Below are positions 49,434 through 59,838 of a DNA stretch of 64,000 bases, in pieces; the stretch's first letter is position 1, and each line of letters begins with the position of its first letter. The notes under the pieces were generated by a model. It did no database searches, was not told the DNA's origin, and saw only the letters and a list, made by a program, of their open reading frames with translations. The position numbers were made by a program, and so were the translations under genes. Origin of the DNA: Deltaproteobacteria bacterium. GTDB lineage: Bacteria; Desulfobacterota; Desulfobacteria; Desulfobacterales; Desulfobacteraceae. The stretch is taken from positions 54,060 to 118,059 of the forward strand of contig JAQIBP010000039.1 of the NCBI GenBank assembly GCA_027858995.1. The letters are read 5' to 3'.

Positions 49434-50060
49434 ATGACAAAACATACCATTAATTATGACACTATTATCAAGTTGACCAATGCTATTTCTCATTGTCAAG
49501 ATCCGGAAAAAGCAGCTCTTATTACAGCAGAAAATGTAACAAAAGCATTTGATGCCAAGGGGTGTTCAGTGTTCCTTGTAAACAGAAAAACCCGTGAAAT
49601 GGGTCTTGTAGCATCATATGGTTTGAGCTCTGAGTATCTTGAAAAGGGAAAAGTTTGTTTCATGCAGCCCGTAAAAGAAGCAAAAGATGCTGTTCCTATA
49701 GCCATTTACGATGTAATGGATGACCCGAGAATCCAATATCCGGAAGAAGCAAAAAAAGAGGGGATATCATCCCTGCTTGGTGTTCCCATTATCAGCCATA
49801 ACGAAATAATTGGCGCACTTCGGATATACACTGAACAACCCTGGGAATTTTCCCTTAATGATATTTCCATGCTCCAGGCAATTGCTTTGATATGCGGCAT
49901 GGCAATGGAAATGAGCTGGATGCTGAAAGACCACCAGGACGATCTTGAAACCTGTAAAATGGACAATGAAGAGGAAAATACTTTTGGATTGGGTCGAATC
50001 AAAAATATGAACCAGTTATTAAGATCCATAAGGGGCCTTAAAATCAAGGATATTAAATAA
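49434..50060 (+). CDS. GAF domain protein (copy A)
   Basis: 208 aa; 'DAVPIAIYDVMDDPRIQYPEEAKKEGISSLLGVPIISHNEIIGALRIYTEQPWEFS'. Confidence 0.9.
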   Translation: MTKHTINYDTIIKLTNAISHCQDPEKAALITAENVTKAFDAKGCSVFLVNRKTREMGLVASYGLSSEYLEKGKVCFMQPVKEAKDAVPIAIYDVMDDPRIQYPEEAKKEGISSLLGVPIISHNEIIGALRIYTEQPWEFSLNDISMLQAIALICGMAMEMSWMLKDHQDDLETCKMDNEEENTFGLGRIKNMNQLLRSIRGLKIKDIK

Positions 50061-50095
50061 AGGCCTGCGTTGTTGGATACTTCCTGGATTTATAT

Positions 50096-50299
50096 TTAAC
50101 CCAGTCTGAGCTGTAGCTTGTCCCGATCTACAGCTTGTAATAAAATTAAAAATCTTAAAAAGTCTTTGACGGATTCATTGAATTGTTGTATATTTGATGT
50201 AATCATATAGTACAGTTCTCTTCTCGTTGATTTGAGCCTCTTTAGCAGTTCATGCTCTCTTGTGCTTATCTCTTTTTCAACTTTGATTTTGTTTATCAT
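50096..50299 (-). CDS. Small hypothetical ORF between the GAF paralogs
   Basis: 67-aa ORF, no clear RBS. Confidence 0.25.
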   Translation of the reverse strand: MINKIKVEKEISTREHELLKRLKSTRRELYYMITSNIQQFNESVKDFLRFLILLQAVDRDKLQLRLG

Positions 50300-50358
50300 G
50301 CACTCTGAATTATTATCAGGGTGCTGTTTTAATAATCAAAAAAGGGAAGGAGGCGTTT

Positions 50359-50976
50359 ATGGAAAATCACACCATTTATTATGACATGATAATCCGTCTA
50401 ACAAGTGCTATTTCTCATTGTAAAGATCCGGAAGAAGTAGCTCTTGTTACGGCCGAGAGTGTAAAAACAGCATTTGCAGCCAAAGGATGCTCAATATTTC
50501 TGGTGGACAGGGCAACCAGTGAATTAGGCCTTGTAGCATCATTTGGTTTGAGTTCAGATTATCTTAATAAGGGACCGATTCATTTCATGCAGACTATAAG
50601 GGAGGCAAAGGATGCTGTTCCCATTGCCATTTATGATGTCATGGATGATCCAAGGATCGAATATCCCCAGGAAGCAAAAAAAGAGGGAATCTCTTCTCTG
50701 CTCGGTGTCCCCATTATCAGCCATGATAAAATCATTGGCGCACTTCGGATATACACTGAAAAACCCTGGGAGTTTTCCGTCAATGATATCGCCATGGCCC
50801 AGGCTGTTGCATTGATATGCGGTATGGCAATGGATATGTGCAGGATGTATAAAGGTTATAAAACAAGCATTGAAATCCTTAAAAACATGAGAGGTAAAGA
50901 TACTTTTGGATCAAAAAAGTGGACACCCCATGAAGGTGTTCCTAAAAGTGTTGACGGGTCAATTTGTGATTATTAA
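50359..50976 (+). CDS. GAF domain protein (copy B)
   Basis: 205 aa, strongly similar to the 49434-50060 product over most of its length; GGAAGGAGG upstream. Confidence 0.9.
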   Translation: MENHTIYYDMIIRLTSAISHCKDPEEVALVTAESVKTAFAAKGCSIFLVDRATSELGLVASFGLSSDYLNKGPIHFMQTIREAKDAVPIAIYDVMDDPRIEYPQEAKKEGISSLLGVPIISHDKIIGALRIYTEKPWEFSVNDIAMAQAVALICGMAMDMCRMYKGYKTSIEILKNMRGKDTFGSKKWTPHEGVPKSVDGSICDY

Positions 50977-51047
50977 AACCTTTGGCCTGCTCAATATTTT
51001 TCCCAGGTAGTTTATGGATGTTGCTTAAACTGCCTGGGAGCAAAAAT

Positions 51048-52091
51048 TTAATTGCCCACAACCCCATCCAACTCATGTTTTAAAGTGCGGTTCATCAAAT
51101 GGTCAACAGTCTCTTTAACAGGTATTTCATTGAAAAGAACTCCATAGACTTCGTTGCAAATGGGAAGATCAACCCCAAGTTTTTTCGACAAATTATAAAC
51201 AGATTTTGTTGTTTTCACACCTTCTGCAACCATTCTCATTTCTGAAATGATCTCATTTAATTTTTTACCTTCACCAATCTGTCTGCCCACTGTATAGTTA
51301 CGGCTTAAAGCACCTGTACAGGTCAACAACAGGTCTCCGACCCCTGCAAGCCCTGCAAGGGTTAAAGGATCAGCACCAAGTTTTATTCCAAGGCGATTCA
51401 TCTCTGTAAGGCCCCTTGTTATAAGTGCTGCCCTTGGATTAAGGCCCATTTTCATGCCATCACAAATACCGGCGGCAATGGCCAATACATTTTTCATGGC
51501 ACCTCCGATCTGGGTGCCTATGGGGTCATCATTGACATAAACCCTGAATGTAGAACAGGAAAATATTTTCTGGACATACTCGGCCACTCTACGACTGATT
51601 GATGCAGCTGCAACAACTGTTGGAACTTTATTTGCAACTTCCTTGGCAAAACTCGGGCCTGAAAGAACAGCAAGATTTTCTTTGGGCAAAAAATCAATTT
51701 TTTCTGCAAGGATCTGGGTCATGGTCAGGTGAGTTTCATTTTCAATCCCTTTGGATGCTGTTACAATGATTGTTTCAGGACTGATAAAATTTTTCATTTT
51801 ACCTGCCATATCGCGCATACAATGAGACGGGACCACCATAAGAACAAGATCTTTGTCCTTTACAACAGCTTCAAGATCATTGGATGGAATGATATTCTTC
51901 GGCAGCTTTATATTTGGTAGGAAGAATCTATTTTCTCTCTCTTTTTCAATCTGTTCTTTTACTTCTGGTTCAAACACCCATAAATCCAGAACAAATCCCT
52001 TGTCTGCAAGCAATTTGGCAAGAGCAGTTCCCCAGCTTCCTCCGCCAACTACCCCTATCCTGGTTTTTTCTATATCAATCATTTTTCCCAT
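51048..52091 (-). CDS. gpsA: NAD(P)-dependent glycerol-3-phosphate dehydrogenase
   Basis: 'IGVVGGGSWGTALAKLLADKG', 'VLSGPSFAKEVA', 'GLAGVGDLLLTCTGALSRNYTVG'. Confidence 0.95.
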   Translation of the reverse strand: MGKMIDIEKTRIGVVGGGSWGTALAKLLADKGFVLDLWVFEPEVKEQIEKERENRFFLPNIKLPKNIIPSNDLEAVVKDKDLVLMVVPSHCMRDMAGKMKNFISPETIIVTASKGIENETHLTMTQILAEKIDFLPKENLAVLSGPSFAKEVANKVPTVVAAASISRRVAEYVQKIFSCSTFRVYVNDDPIGTQIGGAMKNVLAIAAGICDGMKMGLNPRAALITRGLTEMNRLGIKLGADPLTLAGLAGVGDLLLTCTGALSRNYTVGRQIGEGKKLNEIISEMRMVAEGVKTTKSVYNLSKKLGVDLPICNEVYGVLFNEIPVKETVDHLMNRTLKHELDGVVGN

Positions 52092-52265
52092 ATGTTAAAT
52101 TTCCTTTCAGATATGACTCTCTTAAAATACAAAATTTTTTATCTATTTTTTAACACAGGAGTAATAATCAAGCAAGCGGCATCTAATAGATCTGAATATT
52201 TCATATGACCACCATAGGAATGATGTTTGCCTGGAGGGAGCCTTTGGATTTTTCATTAATAAATT

Positions 52266-53147
52266 TTAATATTTTGAATCTATCTTCCAGATTGCCATGG
52301 CAGTCAAACCTTTATGTCTCCTGGAAATAGTATTGCCTTTTGTAATGCTCTGAAGATATGGACGAATTATTTTTTCAAGTTCATCATGGGATTTACTGCT
52401 TACTTTTTTAAAAAACTCTATTTGCTTGTCACACTCCTGATCCACAGTACTTGTGTGCTGCCATTCAATTGTACTAAAGCTTATTTCCGGGAAATAATTC
52501 AGAGAAAACAGCAGATTGATTTTATATAAAATACTCTGGGGTTTATCTTCAAGGGTAGTATGGTTAATGAGCTCCCATAGATCAGAAAGAATTGGATGAG
52601 CTCTTTTTGCAGCCCATCCCTGCATGGCACATCCTTTTTTTGAGCAATTCATCATTTTAAAAAAAGATTCAGAACTTGCCACGCCCGGTGACATGAATGC
52701 AATGACAAGATCAAACTTCTTTTCCCACTGCTTTTCCGCTATATCTATTTTGTGCCAGTCTTCATGGAGCATTGTGATATTGTTTTCAATATCCGGTGTT
52801 ATATCTCTCTTAAACCTTTCCAGCATTTTTGCAGAAAAATCAAGGGCTGTTATTTGTGCACCATGTTTTGCAAGCTCCATTGCAAGCAGCCCTGTTCCAC
52901 ACCCGATTTCAAGGACTTTCATCCTGTCAAACAGAAGATTTTGTTCTTTTAAAGCTGTAACTATTTTTTCAAGTCTGCGTGCCTTTACCTCTTTTTTACC
53001 CTTATTATAGGTCGCAGCAGCATTATCCCAGTATTCAGGTGTGGAAAACCCCCTGTGAACATTAAAGGTATCACTCTTTTTATCATTTTCCCACTGATCG
53101 ATCCAAAATTCTTTATTAAAAATATTATCCATAATTAAAAGTTCCAC
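52266..53147 (-). CDS. Class I SAM-dependent methyltransferase
   Basis: 'VLEIGCGTGLLAMELAKHGAQITALDFSAKML'; ORF starts MELLIMDN, start ambiguous. Confidence 0.88.
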   Translation of the reverse strand: MELLIMDNIFNKEFWIDQWENDKKSDTFNVHRGFSTPEYWDNAAATYNKGKKEVKARRLEKIVTALKEQNLLFDRMKVLEIGCGTGLLAMELAKHGAQITALDFSAKMLERFKRDITPDIENNITMLHEDWHKIDIAEKQWEKKFDLVIAFMSPGVASSESFFKMMNCSKKGCAMQGWAAKRAHPILSDLWELINHTTLEDKPQSILYKINLLFSLNYFPEISFSTIEWQHTSTVDQECDKQIEFFKKVSSKSHDELEKIIRPYLQSITKGNTISRRHKGLTAMAIWKIDSKY

Positions 53148-53150
53148 ACT

Positions 53151-56100
53151 CTATTTTATTTTGCTGGATGCTGCGACCTTTGATTCATTCAAATTTTCTT
53201 CATCATCCCTGGGACTAAACACATCTACGATATCATTGACAACCACGTATAAAGACGGAACAAAAACAAGGGTTAAAAAAGTTGCTGCAATCAACCCGAA
53301 GCTGATACTTACAGCCATTGGAATTAAAAATTGTGCCTGGAAACTGGTTTCCAAAAGAAGCGGGAAAAGGCCTGCAATCGTTGTTACGGAAGTAAGTAAA
53401 ACAGGCCTGAATCTGCTTTGTCCTGCTTCAATAACTGATTCAATTATCTCACCGCCCTCCCGGATTTTTGAATTAATAAAATCAATTAAAATCAAAGAGT
53501 CATTCACAACAATTCCAGACAGTGCTACAATTCCAAAGATGCTGATTATGGTAACATCAAGGTTCATGATAAAATGCCCGATGACGGCGCCAATAAGACC
53601 AAAGGGGATGGCAGTCATAATTATTACAGGCTGGATATATGATCGAAACTGGCTTGCAAGCAGCAGAAACATAATCATTGCAGCAAGAGAAAATCCCTTT
53701 TTAAGGCTGTTCATTGACTCTTCTGTTCTTTTAGCCTGACCTTCAAGATCATAATCTACACCGGGAAAATGTGTTACAAGGGTATCAAGATAATTGGTTT
53801 TCAAGTCCTGCACAATTTCACTGGCATTGGCAATATCTTCATTTATATCAGAGATGACTGTAATTACTCTTTTCCTGTCCACTCTATAAATTGTTGAATA
53901 TCCGCGTTTCATTTTAATATCAGCAACCTGGTTCAGAGGTATCTCTCTACCATCGCGGGTTCTGATCCTAAAATTATCAATACTTGCTTCAGATTCTCTC
54001 TCCTTTTGGGAATATCGTACCATGACCTCTATATCATCTTTGCCCCTTTGCACTTTTAAAACTTCATCCCCGTAATAAGCCTGTCTGATCTGGGTGGCAA
54101 TATCTGCCATGGTAATGCCAAGGACTTTAGCACTTTTTTTAATATAAATGCGCTTTTCCATTTTACCGGGTCTGAAATTGTCTGTGATATCAAAGGTTCC
54201 AGGATATTGTGCAATTTCATCTTTCAGGTCATCTGCTGCAAGCTGAAGCTGGGTAAAATCATTGCCCACAAGTCGAATTTCCAATGGATTACCCCCTGGA
54301 CCTCCACCAATAATAGAAAACGTAAGCAATTCCGCACCCATGATCTCTCCTGTTAATTCACGCCATTTGGCTGTGACTTCAGGCGCAGTGATATCAGGGC
54401 GCTGTGAAGCAGGTTGGATCTCTATCCAGGCTTCTCCTGCGTGACCGCCATAGGTTCCTGGTTTCCAGTCTCTTCTCGGGATAACACCAACCTGGGAAAA
54501 ACTGTTAACTATCAAATCTTTTTTATCAACCACCCTCTCCCTGAAAAATTCATTTAGCTCAAAAGAGCCTTTTTCAATTCGTTTTATTGCCTTTTCAGTG
54601 GTTTCAAAAGGGGTGCCAAGTGGATATATGATTTCTGAAACTACCCAGTTGCTGTCAGTCTTGGGGAAAAACACAAAGGGTACATGGCCACCTGCTATAA
54701 GTCCGATACTGACAATTAATACTCCAAAGCCCTGGGCAAGAGTGAAATACTGATTTTTAACACAATATTTTAAAACCGGAGTATATATTGATTGAATAAA
54801 AAAAGATAAAGCCTTTTCAATTCTGTCACGAATCCATCCGTGGGCATCAAGTATATCCTTTTTCAACCAGTCAAGCCAGAAGAAGCAAATCCTGAAAATC
54901 AAAGCTTTCTTCTTTTTTGAAGGCGTTAGTGCATGAGCAAGATGAGCCGGAAGAATTATAAAAGCTTCCACAAGAGAAAAAGCAAGGATACAAATCACTG
55001 CCTGGGGCATGATATAGATAAACTTGCCCATAATACCTGAAATATGCATCAACGGTGTAAATGCCACAATGGTTGTGGTAACTGCCATAACAACAGGTGC
55101 ACCAATCTGGGCAATGCTGTCAATGACTGCCTGTTTTGCAGATTTTCCTGTTTTATAATGGGTATAGACATTCTCCCCCACAATAATGGCATCATCCACA
55201 AGAATACCCAGTGTCATTATAAAGCCGAACAAAGATAACATGTTAATGGATGCACCAAAATAATCCAGAACAAGAAATGCTCCCATAAATGATATGGGAA
55301 TTCCTGCTGCAACCCAGAAAGCAAGTCCGAAATCAAGAAAAAGTGCCAGAACAATAAACACCAGCAGTATTCCCTGAACACCATTTTTCAATAAAAGGTC
55401 AATTCTGCCCTGGACCATTTCTGCTATATCATACCAGTATCCCAGTGTAATACCTTCGGGAATTGAACCCTTATTATTCTTAATATAGCTCTTGACTCTG
55501 TTGGAAATGGCAATATTATCCTGGCTGTCAGTTCTTTTCACAACAACAAGCACAGCGGGTTTGCCATTAAACCTTGCCTTGACATCAGTGTCTTCAAAGC
55601 CATCAATAACCTTTGCAATATCTGCAAGCCTTATGGTTGTTCCATCCTCCCTTGTAACCACTGGAATTTGTTCAAACTCTTCCCCGGTATAGAGTTTTCC
55701 TTTGGCACGGACAAGGAACTCACCGCCTCTTGTTTTGATTTTCCCGCCAGGCAGATCAAGGCTTCCTGCTTTTACTGCTGCTGCAACCTGATCAAATGAA
55801 AGATTAAACCTTCTTAAGCTCTCTTCAGAGACTTCAATGGAAATTTCATAATCTCTTACACCAATCATACTTGCAAGTGATATTTCATCGGTTTCCAGAA
55901 GATCATCCCTTATTTTTTCAGCAGTATCCCGCAATAATCTTTCAGAAGTATCACCATATAAAGCAATATATATTGCAGGTTCATTCCTTTTAATCTCCAC
56001 AACAACCGGATCTTCCGCCTGTTCCGGAAATGAATCAATCAAATCAATCTGAGTTTTTACTTCATCTAATTTTTCATTTATATCTGTACCGGCTTCCAGT

Positions 56101-56384
56101 TCCAGTGTAATTGATCCATATCCCTCAAGAGAAGTTGAAAAAGTTGTTTTTACATCTTCAATGCTTTTGAGCTGTTCCTCAACCTTGATACACACACCCT
56201 CTTCCACTTCTTCCGGAGATGCCCCCGGGTATGGGATACCAATATCAATCATATCAAGGGAAAACTGAGGGAACATTTCGCGTTTCATGTTTAAAACAGT
56301 ATAAAGCCCTGCCACAATGAGAAACACCATGATCAGATTCACGGAGACCCTGTGCTCAACAGACCATTTACCCAGCGCTTTCAT
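53151..56384 (-). CDS. RND efflux transporter permease (AcrB/MdtC-type)
   Basis: 1077 aa; 'IDIGIPYPGASPEEVEEGVC', 'ILVDDAIIVGENVY', 'GIVVNDSLILIDFIN'. Confidence 0.95.
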   Translation of the reverse strand: MKALGKWSVEHRVSVNLIMVFLIVAGLYTVLNMKREMFPQFSLDMIDIGIPYPGASPEEVEEGVCIKVEEQLKSIEDVKTTFSTSLEGYGSITLELEAGTDINEKLDEVKTQIDLIDSFPEQAEDPVVVEIKRNEPAIYIALYGDTSERLLRDTAEKIRDDLLETDEISLASMIGVRDYEISIEVSEESLRRFNLSFDQVAAAVKAGSLDLPGGKIKTRGGEFLVRAKGKLYTGEEFEQIPVVTREDGTTIRLADIAKVIDGFEDTDVKARFNGKPAVLVVVKRTDSQDNIAISNRVKSYIKNNKGSIPEGITLGYWYDIAEMVQGRIDLLLKNGVQGILLVFIVLALFLDFGLAFWVAAGIPISFMGAFLVLDYFGASINMLSLFGFIMTLGILVDDAIIVGENVYTHYKTGKSAKQAVIDSIAQIGAPVVMAVTTTIVAFTPLMHISGIMGKFIYIMPQAVICILAFSLVEAFIILPAHLAHALTPSKKKKALIFRICFFWLDWLKKDILDAHGWIRDRIEKALSFFIQSIYTPVLKYCVKNQYFTLAQGFGVLIVSIGLIAGGHVPFVFFPKTDSNWVVSEIIYPLGTPFETTEKAIKRIEKGSFELNEFFRERVVDKKDLIVNSFSQVGVIPRRDWKPGTYGGHAGEAWIEIQPASQRPDITAPEVTAKWRELTGEIMGAELLTFSIIGGGPGGNPLEIRLVGNDFTQLQLAADDLKDEIAQYPGTFDITDNFRPGKMEKRIYIKKSAKVLGITMADIATQIRQAYYGDEVLKVQRGKDDIEVMVRYSQKERESEASIDNFRIRTRDGREIPLNQVADIKMKRGYSTIYRVDRKRVITVISDINEDIANASEIVQDLKTNYLDTLVTHFPGVDYDLEGQAKRTEESMNSLKKGFSLAAMIMFLLLASQFRSYIQPVIIMTAIPFGLIGAVIGHFIMNLDVTIISIFGIVALSGIVVNDSLILIDFINSKIREGGEIIESVIEAGQSRFRPVLLTSVTTIAGLFPLLLETSFQAQFLIPMAVSISFGLIAATFLTLVFVPSLYVVVNDIVDVFSPRDDEENLNESKVAASSKIK

Positions 56385-56396
56385 ATTTTGAGATCT

Positions 56397-57704
56397 CTAT
56401 TTACCATTCTGTTTAATTTTTAACTCCATTCCATCACGTGCTCCTGGAAGCGGCGAAACAATGATCTGATCTCCTAAGTTCAGGCCATTATCAATATAGA
56501 TTTCATCCTCAAACTTTCTTAAAACTCTGATTTTCTTCATTTCCAGATGGCCGCTATTGATTGTATAAAGGATATTCCCACGTTTTAACAGATATCGTGG
56601 CAGCACAAAAATATTCTCGTAGGTTTCTCCTATAATACTGCATTTAACAAATGCACCTGGTTTTAATTCAAAAATATTTTTTAATTTCAATTCAGGCTTA
56701 AGTATCTCAAGGGTCATTGGCAGGGTTCTTGTTGTTTCATCAATACTGGCTTTTATCCTGACAACCTCTGCATCCCATACAAAGGGTTGCATCTTATCAA
56801 GGTTAGCCATGGTCACTTTTGCTTTTGGTGTTTTCCCCTCTTCAAAAAAAGATTCAATCCATCTCAGTTTTTCCAAAGGAATTCTCACATCCACATCCAG
56901 GTTGCCCTTTTGATAAATTGAACCCATGATCTGTCCAGGATTTATATACTCCCCGATCTCTGCAGATTTATTTAGAATAAATCCATCAAAATCAGATATA
57001 ATACTGGTTTTTTCCAGGGCAAGATCCGCTTTTTGAAAATCAACACTGGCCATGGCAAGAGCACTCTTTTTTTGCTCCATCAGGGTATCAGTCAATGAAA
57101 GCCTGTTGGTCAAGTTCTGAAATTGTATCTTTGCCTGTAAATACAGCTGTTCAGCCCTGTCAAGACTGGTTTTCGAAGCAAATTGATTTTTACTCAATGC
57201 TTTGATTCTTTTCAACTCTTTTTCAACAAGTTTTAAGTTGGCGCTGGAGAGTTTGATATCATTTTTCAGATTTTCAATATCCTGTTGTAATTGCTCAATA
57301 TCTGTCTTTGCCTGTCTTATTCGAACCTGTCCGGTCTGCCTGTTTAATTTATAAGATCTTTGGTCAATTCTGATTAAAACCTGACCTTTCTCAATTTCAC
57401 CACCCTCAATAAAAGATGGATGGATATAATTGATTCTCCCTGAAACTTCTGCAGTTATTTTTACCAGTTTTCCCGGCTTAACCGTACCATATGCCTCCAC
57501 GGTCATGACTTTTGAACCAGGTTTTGCTGTTATCACTCTGACACTGACAGGAGTATTGATGATCTCTTTTTTTTCAGGCTCTTTTTTCAAAGATATAAGA
57601 AATTTTGCCAGAGCAACGGCAATAATTAAAACAATAACAACCCTTAAAAATCTAAAGAGAAAAGATTTAACTTTTTTAATTCCTGATGTTTTTTCCATAA
57701 TCAA
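56397..57704 (-). CDS. RND efflux periplasmic adaptor (HlyD/MFP family)
   Basis: 'VKPGKLVKITAEVSGRINYIHPSFIEGGEIEKGQVLIRID', coiled-coil hairpin, 'IISDFDGFILNKSAEIGEYINPG'. Confidence 0.93.
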   Translation of the reverse strand: MIMEKTSGIKKVKSFLFRFLRVVIVLIIAVALAKFLISLKKEPEKKEIINTPVSVRVITAKPGSKVMTVEAYGTVKPGKLVKITAEVSGRINYIHPSFIEGGEIEKGQVLIRIDQRSYKLNRQTGQVRIRQAKTDIEQLQQDIENLKNDIKLSSANLKLVEKELKRIKALSKNQFASKTSLDRAEQLYLQAKIQFQNLTNRLSLTDTLMEQKKSALAMASVDFQKADLALEKTSIISDFDGFILNKSAEIGEYINPGQIMGSIYQKGNLDVDVRIPLEKLRWIESFFEEGKTPKAKVTMANLDKMQPFVWDAEVVRIKASIDETTRTLPMTLEILKPELKLKNIFELKPGAFVKCSIIGETYENIFVLPRYLLKRGNILYTINSGHLEMKKIRVLRKFEDEIYIDNGLNLGDQIIVSPLPGARDGMELKIKQNGK

Positions 57705-57789
57705 TATTCTCCGTTAAAGCTGCCGGATCTCTTAAGGGTATTTTAAGTTCAGATAAAAAAGCAATATAAAGAATGATCAAATACAATCT

Positions 57790-57818
57790 ACAGGTTGTTA
57801 CAGTTTGTAACAGCCTGT
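57790..57818. promoter_or_regulatory. Near-perfect 13-bp inverted repeat between yebG and the RND adaptor gene
   Basis: ACAGGTTGTTACA-gtt-TGTAACAGCCTGT, one mismatch (G.U in RNA). Confidence 0.5.
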
Positions 57819-57869
57819 CGAGCATTTTATAGTTTTCACAGGTTCGCTTTTAACTGCAATTTTATAAAA

Positions 57870-58169
57870 CTATTTTTTTGTTTTAGTTTTTTTAGGCAGA
57901 CTCTTTTTTTCTACAGATTTTGCCGCTGTTTTTTTCTGGGGCTTCATTCCTCTTAAGACAGGTACAAGTTCCATTCTGTTTTCTGCAAACAGGAGGGAGA
58001 TCTCTTCAAGTTGAGTCTCATTGAGCTTGATTTTAGATTTTTCCAGGAATTCAAACAAATTGTCGGCAATATCAAGCATCTTATCATAGGCGTCTGCTTC
58101 TTTTTTTGTCGCAAATGTCATCTTTTCCTCTCCATTCCTGACAACTATATACTTTACAATTACAGCCAT
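57870..58169 (-). CDS. yebG: YebG-family protein
   Basis: 99 aa; 'MAVIVKYIVVRNGEEKMTFATKKEADAYDKMLDIADNL' matches YebG; basic C-terminal tail. Confidence 0.85.
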   Translation of the reverse strand: MAVIVKYIVVRNGEEKMTFATKKEADAYDKMLDIADNLFEFLEKSKIKLNETQLEEISLLFAENRMELVPVLRGMKPQKKTAAKSVEKKSLPKKTKTKK

Positions 58170-58270
58170 TTTATCTCCCTTGGATCAGTTTTTTTTTATA
58201 GTATTAATATAAAAAGGAATGCAGGTAAAGAGTTTTCCTTCATAGACTCAATATTTGCGACAATATCCTG

Positions 58271-59818
58271 TTACAGCCTGTCAAGATGTTTCCCGCAAAA
58301 CCATATCAGAACCAGCACAGGAAGGCCAATCAATGCAGTAATCAAAAAAAATGTTGAATATCCGAGATTATCGACTATAGCACCGGAATAACCGCCAAAA
58401 CCTTTGGGGATCAGGGTCATCAGGGAGCTGAAAATTGCATATTGAATGGCTGTAAACCTGACGCTGGTGAGGCTTGATAAAAAGGCTACAAAGGCTGCGC
58501 TTGCAAGCCCTGCCGACAGATTGTCAGCTGAAATAACAAGGTATAACATGATTATATTATGCCCTGATCCAACCATGGCCATAAAGAGCAAATTTGTCAA
58601 AGAAGAGAGTATGGCTCCTGCAAACAGTATTTTCATCACCCCATATCTTATTGATAGAATTCCCCCCAAAAAACCGCCGGCTATGGTCATGAAAAGGCCG
58701 AAAGTTTTTACAACACTTGCTATTTGTGTCTTTGTAAATCCAAGATCCTGATAAAAAACATTTGAGATTACACCCAATACTATATCGGAAATCCGGTATA
58801 AACCAATTAAGGCAAGCAAAAGCCAGGCAGCAAGAACTCCATAGCGTTTAAAAAAATCAGCAAGAGGACCAATGTAGCTGTCAACAACCATTTTCCGGTT
58901 CACAAACCCGGTTAACATAACAAGTTTTGCAATAAGTGCTGCAACACCAATTCCTGCACCAAGCCTGACAAGTTCAATTAAAAAACCAGATAGATACAAA
59001 TTACCAAGCCAGACCCCAAGGGTTGCCTTTAAACTGGCTGCCGCACCAGCACTGAAATAAAAGGCAGTGATAAATCCTCCCGCAGCAATCAGGAATAAAA
59101 ATAGAAATCCCAGATAGTCCTTTGGAGGATACTTTTTCTCTTCACCTGATTTTGTTTCAGGTTCAGGGATAAGTATGGCAGTAGCAACGCCAACCAGCAT
59201 GAATGCAGCCATGATATAGTAAGAACTCTGCCATGCAGTAAAGTTGTAATTTCCCTTTGAAGAACCAAACAGTTCAGCAAGGAAAAGAGCACCTGCACCT
59301 GCAACAAGCATGGCGGTTCTGTACCCGGCAATATATGCAGAGGCCATCAATCCCTGAAGATCAGTTCCTGCAGATTCTATCCTGTATGCATCAATGACAA
59401 TATCCTGTGTTGCTGAAGAGAACCCAAGCATTACTGCTGCAACTGCCATTATTGTAAGATGATAGCCTCCAGATGAAGGATCAGTACTTGCCATCCATAA
59501 AATCGCACAGATAACACCTGCCTGTGCTGTTAGAATCCAGCTTCTCCTGCGGCCAAACAAATTGGTCAAATATGGGATTGGCATCCTGTCAACCAGGGGA
59601 GCCCAGACAAATTTGAATGAATATCCCAAAGCAGCCCAGGAAAAAAAAGTCACAGTAGAGCGCTCAACTCCTGCCTCCCTGAGCCAAAGCGAAAGGGATG
59701 AAAAAATCAATAATATGGGTATGCCGGCGGAGAATCCAAAAAAAAGCATCGTTACAACCCGTGGATGAAAAAAGGATTGCACAGCCTGCTTCCAGTCATG
59801 GTTAGCTTGTTTATTCAT
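58271..59818 (-). CDS. AmpG-like MFS permease
   Basis: 515 aa; 'GFSAGIPILLIFSSLSLWLREAGVERSTVTFFSWAALGYSFKFVWAPLVD', 'FGRRRSW', 'ATQDIVIDAYRIE'. Confidence 0.9.
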   Translation of the reverse strand: MNKQANHDWKQAVQSFFHPRVVTMLFFGFSAGIPILLIFSSLSLWLREAGVERSTVTFFSWAALGYSFKFVWAPLVDRMPIPYLTNLFGRRRSWILTAQAGVICAILWMASTDPSSGGYHLTIMAVAAVMLGFSSATQDIVIDAYRIESAGTDLQGLMASAYIAGYRTAMLVAGAGALFLAELFGSSKGNYNFTAWQSSYYIMAAFMLVGVATAILIPEPETKSGEEKKYPPKDYLGFLFLFLIAAGGFITAFYFSAGAAASLKATLGVWLGNLYLSGFLIELVRLGAGIGVAALIAKLVMLTGFVNRKMVVDSYIGPLADFFKRYGVLAAWLLLALIGLYRISDIVLGVISNVFYQDLGFTKTQIASVVKTFGLFMTIAGGFLGGILSIRYGVMKILFAGAILSSLTNLLFMAMVGSGHNIIMLYLVISADNLSAGLASAAFVAFLSSLTSVRFTAIQYAIFSSLMTLIPKGFGGYSGAIVDNLGYSTFFLITALIGLPVLVLIWFCGKHLDRL

Positions 59819-59838
59819 TGTAATAAAGAAGCAGACTA

